Program-made: the position numbers and the translations under genes
Assembly: GCA_964435625.1 (NCBI GenBank)
Contig: CAYTAG010000112.1
Coordinates: 1-10,709 of the forward strand
Direction: 5' to 3'
Length of the DNA: 10,709 nt
From: PXRE01 sp964435625
Lineage (GTDB): Archaea > Halobacteriota > Halobacteria > Halobacteriales > PXRE01
Shown: piece by piece, positions 5,482-10,709 of the stretch
Position numbering within the stretch: the stretch's first letter is position 1
Layout: the number at the start of each line of letters is the position of its first letter
The notes under the pieces: generated by a model
Database searches by the model: none
Told to the model about the DNA's origin: nothing
What the model saw: only the letters and a program-made list of their open reading frames with translations

Positions 5482-7026
5482 TCAGTCGGCCACGCCGACG
5501 TCCACGTCGGGTAGCGTCCGGAGCGCGAGAGTGACGCCCGCGGTCCACCCGAAGTCGTACTGGAGTTCGTACTCGCCGTGGCCGGTCGCCAGCGAGCGCT
5601 CGCGGACGTCGTACTTCTCCGCGGTCCGGCCCGTCCGCTCGAACACCGACTCGACCAGGCCGAGCCAGCGGTCGGCCACCTCCGCCGCGAGATCGTGGTG
5701 GTTGTACCGTCGGAGGCCGACGACCGCCATCCAGTGCAGGGGCGCCCAGCCGGCCGGCGCGTCCCACTGCTCGCCGGACTCGTAAAGCGTGGTCAGGAGG
5801 CCGCCGTCGACCAGGAACGACTCCCGGAGTCGCCGCGCCACCGCGTCGGCCCGTTCCGGCCGAGCGGCGCCCGTGAACAGGGGGGCCACGCCCGCGAGCA
5901 CCAGCCGGTCCGAGGGCTCGTCGTCGGTCCAGCAGTAGTCGACGTACCAGCCCGCATCGTCGTCCCAGAAGTACCGGTCGATTGCCTCGCGGCGCCCCGC
6001 GGCCGCCCGCTCGAACCGTCCGGCCCGCCCCGACTCCCCGACGGCGTCGTACCACTCCGCCAGCGAGGACTCGACGCCGTAGAGCACCGCGTTGAGGTCG
6101 ACGGGGGCGAGGTCGGTCGTCCGGACCGTCGAGAGGTCACCGGGATCCGTGAGCCACCGGCTACTGAAGTCCCAGCCGGACTCGCAGGCCGCCCGGAGGT
6201 CCCGGAACAGCGCCTGGCGGCGGTCGGCCGACACCGTCGCCCCGAGCCGCGCGTCGTGGCCGTACGACTCCGGGCGCGGCGTCGCGCGGTCGTCCCAGTA
6301 GCGGTTCAGCAGGGTCCCGTCGACCGTCCTGACGACCCGGCGGTGGGCGGCCGGGCCGTCTGCCGGGAGGACATCCCCGGCCCCGGCAACCCAGAACTCG
6401 TACTCCCGCTGGAGGTACGGCAGGTACTCCTCGATGGCGGAGACGCCACGCTCGCGTTCGAGGATCGCCAGCGTCCGGTAGAACAGCGGCACCTGCGACC
6501 GACTGTCGTAGTAAACCCGGTTGCCAAGCGGGATGAACCCGAACCGGTCGATCAGGCTGGCGAAGTTCTCGACGAGGTCGACCACCCTGTCTAGCTGGCC
6601 CGCCGCGGCCAGCCCCTCCGCCGTGAAGTAGCTGTCCCAGTAGTACGCCTCCCGGAACCGACCGCCCGGGACGACGTGGGGGTTCGGCAGCGACAGGAGC
6701 GTGTCGCCCCCGGACTGTTCGGGCTCGAACCGGCGGACGAGGGCGGACCAAAGCGCCTCGACGTAGTCGTCCAGCGACTCCCCGTCGGGCATCCCGGGAT
6801 CGATCCGTCCGGGGACCTCGAAGTGTGATTCGACGAACGACTCCAGGTCGAACCCGGGGTCGTCCCGGCGGTCGCGGTAGCGCTGGCGGACGACTTCCGG
6901 GGGTGCCGTCGGCTCCGCGTCCACGAACGTCTTCGCGTCGTCGAACAGCCCGTGCTCCTGGACTGCCCGGTGGAGGGCCCCGGCGACCTGTGGATACCGG
7001 CTGTAATCCAGGAGGTCTTCGCTCAC
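5482..7026 (-). CDS. Alpha,alpha-trehalase, glycoside hydrolase family 37
   Basis: This 514-residue enzyme is predicted to hydrolyse trehalose to two glucose molecules with inversion. Both trehalase signatures are present: PGGRFREAYYWDSY at residues 120-133 and QWDAPAGWAP at 420-429. By comparison with E. coli TreA, the catalytic acid is D286 in ESGWDFSSRW and the base E485 in GHGEYELQYDFGW. The length and (alpha/alpha)6-type sequence fit the family. There is no signal peptide, so it should act in the cytoplasm on imported substrate, which fits the sugar importer transcribed divergently from it. GTG at 7026 was chosen because SEDLLDYSRYPQV is the natural start of the domain and the upstream extension to 7128 is Cys/Pro/Ser-rich and unlike the rest. 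The promoter is unclear: TAAGTATATC at 7031-7040 (minus strand) is too close, and TTGTAACC near 7047-7054 is better spaced but weak. Confidence 0.93.
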   Translation of the reverse strand: MSEDLLDYSRYPQVAGALHRAVQEHGLFDDAKTFVDAEPTAPPEVVRQRYRDRRDDPGFDLESFVESHFEVPGRIDPGMPDGESLDDYVEALWSALVRRFEPEQSGGDTLLSLPNPHVVPGGRFREAYYWDSYFTAEGLAAAGQLDRVVDLVENFASLIDRFGFIPLGNRVYYDSRSQVPLFYRTLAILERERGVSAIEEYLPYLQREYEFWVAGAGDVLPADGPAAHRRVVRTVDGTLLNRYWDDRATPRPESYGHDARLGATVSADRRQALFRDLRAACESGWDFSSRWLTDPGDLSTVRTTDLAPVDLNAVLYGVESSLAEWYDAVGESGRAGRFERAAAGRREAIDRYFWDDDAGWYVDYCWTDDEPSDRLVLAGVAPLFTGAARPERADAVARRLRESFLVDGGLLTTLYESGEQWDAPAGWAPLHWMAVVGLRRYNHHDLAAEVADRWLGLVESVFERTGRTAEKYDVRERSLATGHGEYELQYDFGWTAGVTLALRTLPDVDVGVAD

Positions 7027-7188
7027 GGTCGATATACTTACACAACGGTTACAAGAATCTTCCGGCCTGTCACTGCAACGACACGGGGAGAGCGACGGAA
7101 CGGGCGATCCATCCGCGGGAAGAGCCACGATGACCGATTCCGGCGAGTTCGTTAGGATTAACTATAGTTAGTATCAATAATCGTGGCA
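7027..7188. promoter_or_regulatory. Divergent promoter region, trehalase / sugar importer
   Basis: These 162 bases separate the trehalase (-) and importer (+) starts and should hold both promoters. On the importer side, the perfect 12-bp palindrome TAACTATAGTTA (7159-7170) sits about 24 bases before ATG 7189, where the TATA box of a leaderless transcript should be. It may therefore be both TATA element and operator. On the trehalase side an AT-rich patch spans 7031-7058. No regulator gene is present in the window. Confidence 0.5.
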
Positions 7189-8250
7189 ATGACGGGGATA
7201 TCCCTGCAGGACGTTAGCAAACACTTCGACGGGGGCGAGACCGTCGCGAACCACCGGATCGACCTCGAGGTGGAGGACGGCGAGTTCCTCGTCCTGCTCG
7301 GGCCGTCCGGGAGCGGGAAGACCACCACGCTCCGGTTGATCGCGGGCCTGGAGACCCCGACGGGGGGCGACATCTACTTCGGGGACCGCCGGGTCAACGA
7401 CGAGTCGCCGAGCGACCGCAACGTGGCGATGGTGTTCCAGAACTACGCGCTGTACCCCCACATGACCGTCGAGGGGAACATCGCCTACCCGCTGAAAGTG
7501 CGGGGCGTTCCCGCGGCCGAACGCGAGAAACGGATCGAGGAGACCACGGAACTGTTGCACATCGACGACCTGCTGGAGAAGAAGCCGGCCGAACTGAGCG
7601 GGGGCCAGCGCCAGCGCGTCTCGCTGGCCCGGGCCATCGTCCGGCAACCGTCGGTGTTCCTGCTGGACGAACCGCTCAGCAACCTCGACGCGAAACTCCG
7701 GCTGGAGATGCGATCCGAACTCAAGCGCCTCCAGAGCGAACTCGACATCACGGCGGTGTACGTGACCCACAACCAGGAGGAGGCCATGAGCATGGGCGAC
7801 CGGATCGCCGTGATGAACGAGGGGACGATCCGCCAGGTTGCGAGGCCCGAGGAACTGTACCGCCGGCCGAAGACGACCTGGGTCGCGAAGTTCATCGGAT
7901 CACCGCCGATGAACCTCCTCCAGGGAACCCGGCGGAACGGCACCGTGGAACTCGTCGACGGGAGTTCGGTCGGGCTCGACGCCGGCGGCGGGGCCGGGCG
8001 GATCTCGCTGGGGGTCCGTCCGGAGGACCTCTCGGTCAGCACCGGGCGGCCGAACGGTCACGCCATCGCGGGCACGGTCGACACGGTCGAACCGCTCGGG
8101 GAGTACACCATCGTCAACGTCTCGGTCGAGGACCGGATCGTGAAGGCGAAAGAGCCGACCACCACCGTCGAACGGGGCGACGAGGTCTACCTCTCGTTCG
8201 ACGACGACGACGTCTACCTGTACGACGAGGGCGGCGAACTCCTGTCGTGA
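7189..8250 (+). CDS. Sugar ABC importer ATP-binding protein (MalK/UgpC type)
   Basis: This 353-residue cytoplasmic ATPase powers a carbohydrate importer. Walker A is GPSGSGKT (38-45), the Q-loop is in MVFQNYALYPHM (81-92), the signature is LSGGQ (136-140), Walker B is VFLLDE (156-161) and the switch His is H194 in VTHNQEEAM. ALYPHMTVEGNIAYPL and the continuation past residue 240 (GSPPMNLLQ, then an OB-type regulatory domain rich in beta strands) are typical of MalK/UgpC-like CUT1 importers. ATG 7189 was chosen because the palindromic TATA element lies 24 bases upstream; GTG 7183 is also in frame. It is the first gene of a three-gene operon and its TGA overlaps the next ATG by one base. Trehalose is the likely cargo because of the neighbouring trehalase, but family sequence alone cannot set substrate. 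Confidence 0.95.
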   Translation: MTGISLQDVSKHFDGGETVANHRIDLEVEDGEFLVLLGPSGSGKTTTLRLIAGLETPTGGDIYFGDRRVNDESPSDRNVAMVFQNYALYPHMTVEGNIAYPLKVRGVPAAEREKRIEETTELLHIDDLLEKKPAELSGGQRQRVSLARAIVRQPSVFLLDEPLSNLDAKLRLEMRSELKRLQSELDITAVYVTHNQEEAMSMGDRIAVMNEGTIRQVARPEELYRRPKTTWVAKFIGSPPMNLLQGTRRNGTVELVDGSSVGLDAGGGAGRISLGVRPEDLSVSTGRPNGHAIAGTVDTVEPLGEYTIVNVSVEDRIVKAKEPTTTVERGDEVYLSFDDDDVYLYDEGGELLS

Positions 8251-9215
8251 TGACCATGGCCCTGCAAGACTCAATCGACGTGGTGCAACGGGGAATCGAG
8301 GAGCGACTCGGCCGGGAGGTCGACTGGGACAAGACGAAGGCGATCCTGGTCTTCCTGCTGCCGGGGCTGACGCTGTTCGGCATCTTCTCGTTCGGGCCGA
8401 TGGTGTACTCCGTGGTCGGGAGTTTCTTCGCGTGGGAGGGCTTCGACCTCGTCGGGTTCGTCGGCCTGCAGAACTGGGAGGAGACGCTCACCGATCCGCT
8501 GATCATCAACTGGGACAACGTCCTGGCGTTCCGGTTCCCGATGGGCGCGTTGCCCCAGAACATCCTGTGGATGATCCTGCACGTCCCGGCCAGCACCCTG
8601 CTCGGCCTCGGGCTCGCGTTGCTGTTCGCGGACCTACGCGGCCGGCGCATCCTCCGGACGCTGGTCTTCCTGGGCTTTACGACCCCCACCGTCGTCATCG
8701 GGCTGGTCCTGCTGTTCGTGTACGACCCGCAGGCGGGGGTCTTCAACGAGTTGCTGCGAGTGATCGGGATGGAGGGGATGGTCCGGGACTGGCTCAGTCG
8801 ACCGCAGGTCGCCATCTACGCGCTGATCGCCGGCGGCATCTGGGTCCAGACCGGGTTCAGCATGCTGCTTTACAGTTCGGCGCTGGCCTCCATCGACCCG
8901 GCGTTGCTGGAGTCGGCCCGGATCGACGGCGCCGGCCCGCTCCGGCGGTTCAAGGACGTCATCTGGCCGCTGGTCAAGCCCGTGACCGCGGTGGTCGTCA
9001 TCATGGGGATGATCTGGGTCCTGCGGATCTTCGCCATCGTCTACGCCGCGGGTGGCCCCTCGGGCGGCCCGAACCACGTGTACTCCGTGCTCGGGCTGGA
9101 GGTGTTCAACTCGGCGTTCCAGGTGCCCGTCGAGTACGGGAAGGCGATGGTCGTCGCGCTGATCGAACTGGTCATCGCGCTGCCGCTGGCAGCGTACATC
9201 GCGAACATGGAGTGA
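8250..9215 (+). CDS. Sugar ABC importer permease (MalF-like)
   Basis: This 321-residue inner-membrane subunit forms half of the translocation pore. Six hydrophobic segments are visible at about residues 31-58, 103-127, 134-158, 187-212, 245-267 and 297-318. The EAA loop ESARIDGAGPLRRFKDVIWP (221-240), which docks on the ATPase, lies between segments four and five. The roughly 30-residue charged N-terminus is cytoplasmic and it lacks the large extra periplasmic domain of E. coli MalF, as in most CUT1 permeases. ATG 8250 overlaps the ATPase stop codon (TGATG), implying translational coupling; GTG 8247 and ATG 8256 are alternatives. It partners the next permease. Confidence 0.93.
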   Translation: MTMALQDSIDVVQRGIEERLGREVDWDKTKAILVFLLPGLTLFGIFSFGPMVYSVVGSFFAWEGFDLVGFVGLQNWEETLTDPLIINWDNVLAFRFPMGALPQNILWMILHVPASTLLGLGLALLFADLRGRRILRTLVFLGFTTPTVVIGLVLLFVYDPQAGVFNELLRVIGMEGMVRDWLSRPQVAIYALIAGGIWVQTGFSMLLYSSALASIDPALLESARIDGAGPLRRFKDVIWPLVKPVTAVVVIMGMIWVLRIFAIVYAAGGPSGGPNHVYSVLGLEVFNSAFQVPVEYGKAMVVALIELVIALPLAAYIANME

Positions 9216-9221
9216 TACGTC

Positions 9222-10133
9222 ATGGAAGAGGAACACACCGTCGACGCGCCGCCGGAGACCGCACCGGAGACCGACCTCGACCCGTGGACGAGGATCCGCT
9301 ACGCGCTGCCGACGCTGCCGCGGGCGGCCAGGTACGGCCTGGCCATCGGCATCGCCCTCCTGTGGATCGTCCCCTTCATCGGCCTGCTGATGGCGTCGTT
9401 CCGGCCGCTCTCGGAGATCATCCACGGGTGGTGGCACCTCGAAGGGATGACCCTCACGCTGGAGAACTACCGGGCGGCGCTGGACTTCACGACCGCGCCG
9501 ATGTCGCAGACGCTGATCAACACCGCCATCGTGACCATCCCCTCGGTGATGGTGGTCATGTTGCTCGGCGCGATGGTCGCGTACCCGTTCGCGCGGTTCG
9601 ACTTCCCGCTGAAGAAGACGCTGTTTTTCGTGTTGATCATCGTGATGGCGGCCCCGCCGGAACTGGTCGCGATGGGCAACTACAACACGCTCCGGGACGT
9701 CGGACTGTTCAACACGTACCTCGGGTTGATCCTGGTCCACATCGGCTGGGGGATGGGCTGGGTGGTGATGTTCCTGCGGAACTACCTGCTCGGGTTGCCC
9801 GACGAACTCGAGGAGGCCGCCCGGATCGACGGCGCCTCGCGCTACCAGATCTTCCGCACCATCGTCCTGCCGTTCTCGGCGCCGGCGCTGGTCTCCGTGG
9901 CGGTCATCCAGTTCACCTGGGTCTGGAACGCCTTCTTCTTCCCGATGGTCTTCATGCGCTCGTCGGAGCTGTATCTGGCGCCGCAGGTCCTCCCGCTGAT
10001 GAAGGGCCGCCTCCAGATCGACTGGGGACTGGTCGCCGCCGGTTCGATCCTGACGATGGCGGTGCCGGTCCTGCTGTTCGTCGTCCTCCAGCGGTACTAC
10101 ACGCGGGGGATGGTCGCCGCGGTCGCCGACTGA
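9222..10133 (+). CDS. Sugar ABC importer permease (MalG-like)
   Basis: This 303-residue second pore subunit has hydrophobic segments at about residues 38-59, 97-121, 131-151, 166-186, 221-243 and 268-290. The EAA loop EEAARIDGASRYQIFRTIVLP (197-217) is in the expected place before segment five and is better conserved than in the partner, as usual for MalG. It starts six bases after the previous stop codon. GGAGTGAT at 9209-9216, close to the archaeal Shine-Dalgarno consensus, precedes the ATG by five bases and supports this start. It is the last gene of the operon: no binding-protein gene follows on this strand, and the candidate one lies on the opposite strand beyond 10569. Confidence 0.93.
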   Translation: MEEEHTVDAPPETAPETDLDPWTRIRYALPTLPRAARYGLAIGIALLWIVPFIGLLMASFRPLSEIIHGWWHLEGMTLTLENYRAALDFTTAPMSQTLINTAIVTIPSVMVVMLLGAMVAYPFARFDFPLKKTLFFVLIIVMAAPPELVAMGNYNTLRDVGLFNTYLGLILVHIGWGMGWVVMFLRNYLLGLPDELEEAARIDGASRYQIFRTIVLPFSAPALVSVAVIQFTWVWNAFFFPMVFMRSSELYLAPQVLPLMKGRLQIDWGLVAAGSILTMAVPVLLFVVLQRYYTRGMVAAVAD

Positions 10134-10240
10134 GGCGATCCGGCCGCCGTCCGATCGCTGGCGTCGTTTCGTTCTCGGGCATCGACCGTTCGCGGAGAGG
10201 CGTCGACCACTTGCGAGTAGCCGTCGCGAGGATCGACGGG

Positions 10241-10261
10241 CCGGCGGCCTTCAGCCGCCGG
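10241..10261. terminator. Perfect hairpin between convergent operons
   Basis: CCGGCGGC (10241-10248), loop CTTCA, and GCCGCCGG (10254-10261) make a perfect 8-bp GC stem immediately beside the stop codon of the small membrane protein (-) and about 107 bases past the importer stop (+). The position suggests a shared, bidirectional barrier. There is no long T-tract beside it on either strand, so termination is inferred. The rest of 10134-10240 shows nothing clear. Confidence 0.4.
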
Positions 10262-10263
10262 TC

Positions 10264-10572
10264 CTACACGGGGACGACGCCGGCGGCCGTCGCGATCACG
10301 GTGATCGCGATCACGAGCAGTTCGGCGACGAAAAACGGCTTCGAGGAGTGCCACCCGAAGTACAGGATGGCACCGAGCGGGACGGCCGCGATGACAGCGG
10401 GCCACAGGCCCCTGACGAACAGGGTCGCGAAAAACGCGGTCGCGAACAGGTACAGCGCGTCCATCGCGACGGTGCTGGGGTTCCGCGAGCGGAGCTCCTC
10501 GGGGTCGAACAGCTCCCCGAACGAGGGGAGGCCGTCGCTCCCGCCGTCCGTTCGGTGCTCCGGCACGGTCAT
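10264..10572 (-). CDS. Small three-TM membrane protein, unknown function
   Basis: This is a 102-residue protein that I do not recognise as a named family. Residues 1-34 are polar and acidic (LPSFGELFDPEELRSRNP). Three hydrophobic segments follow at about 36-53, 56-74 and 80-100, ending almost at the C-terminus (AAGVVPV). ATG 10572 overlaps the stop codon of the upstream binding-protein gene as ATGA, so the two are probably translated together. The pairing suggests an accessory role in the same sugar importer, for example holding or assembling it in the membrane, but this rests only on the coupling. A longer start at 10647 is rejected because it would run through the binding-protein C-terminus in another frame. 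Confidence 0.8.
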   Translation of the reverse strand: MTVPEHRTDGGSDGLPSFGELFDPEELRSRNPSTVAMDALYLFATAFFATLFVRGLWPAVIAAVPLGAILYFGWHSSKPFFVAELLVIAITVIATAAGVVPV

Positions 10573-10709
10573 CCCTGCAGCGATTCGTCCTGCGCGGAGT
10601 CCAGCGTCGAGAGGATGGAGTCCAGGCCCCGGTCGGGCTCGGACCACAGGCCCTTGAGCTGCGACCAGAACTCCTGCTGGAAGGGGTTGCCCAGCGCGTC
10701 GTCGAGGTC
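10569..10709 (-). CDS. Probable ABC solute-binding protein, C-terminal fragment
   Basis: This is an open frame from the window edge to TGA at 10571-10569 giving the last 46 residues; the rest lies outside. It contains NPFQQEFWSQLKGLWSEPD and then DSILSTLDSAQDESLQG. A terminal region with Asn-Pro, an aromatic-rich helix and then a helix ending in short polar residues is typical of the C-termini of sugar-binding proteins of ABC importers (family 1). Location opposite a MalFGK-like operon lacking its own binding protein supports this. The fragment is too short for certainty: lipobox and ligand pocket would be in the missing part. Confidence 0.55.
   Translation of the reverse strand, partial: DLDDALGNPFQQEFWSQLKGLWSEPDRGLDSILSTLDSAQDESLQG

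Noticed and set aside
7037..7055. Imperfect inverted repeat (CTTACACAACGGTTACAAG) upstream of the trehalase as an operator
   Set aside because: Only the central AAC/GTT and the outer CTT/AAG match and the arms are out of register, so symmetry is close to chance.
8432..10657. Long plus-strand open frame (741 codons) over the permease genes
   Set aside because: Its sequence is low-complexity Arg/Pro/Gly-rich and crosses two genuine permease genes that show TM segments and EAA loops in another frame.

Overview
The window looks like chromosomal DNA of a halophilic archaeon (class Halobacteria). The evidence is high GC with GC-rich third positions, proteins rich in Asp and Glu, an archaeal FEN-1, and several TATA-like boxes 24-35 bases upstream of start codons, which is the usual layout of leaderless haloarchaeal transcripts. 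Genus and species cannot be told from the sequence.

Layout: (1) 1-730 holds the C-terminal end of a GNAT-type acetyltransferase (+) convergent with a small cold-shock protein (-). A hairpin lies between them. (2) 730-1741 holds flap endonuclease FEN-1 (+), divergent from the cold-shock gene and followed by a hairpin plus T-tract. (3) 1763-5421 is the most notable part: a class II lanthipeptide locus with a LanM synthetase (1851-5033) followed by a separate 50-residue Cys-rich precursor peptide, LanA (5217-5369). The lanA gene has its own AT-rich upstream region carrying a 26-base direct repeat in tandem. The predicted core, CCAGPFTYECTTPC, shares the GPFT(F/Y)-x-C segment of the cinnamycin/duramycin lantibiotics, which bind phosphatidylethanolamine. 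No transporter, leader protease or immunity gene is visible here. (4) 5482-10133 holds a GH37 alpha,alpha-trehalase (-), divergent from a three-gene sugar ABC importer operon (ATPase, permease, permease; +). (5) 10241-10709 holds, on the opposite strand, the C-terminus of what looks like a solute-binding protein and a translationally coupled small three-TM protein, convergent with the importer.

Working together: regions 4 and 5 form a plausible uptake-and-hydrolysis module. The binding protein captures a disaccharide, probably trehalose, the MalF/G/K-like importer brings it in, and the cytoplasmic trehalase splits it to glucose. Region 3 is an independent two-gene unit inserted between housekeeping fen and the trehalase, and is predicted to make a thioether-bridged peptide. 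All stretches without a gene are under 300 bases. They hold promoters and terminators as listed.
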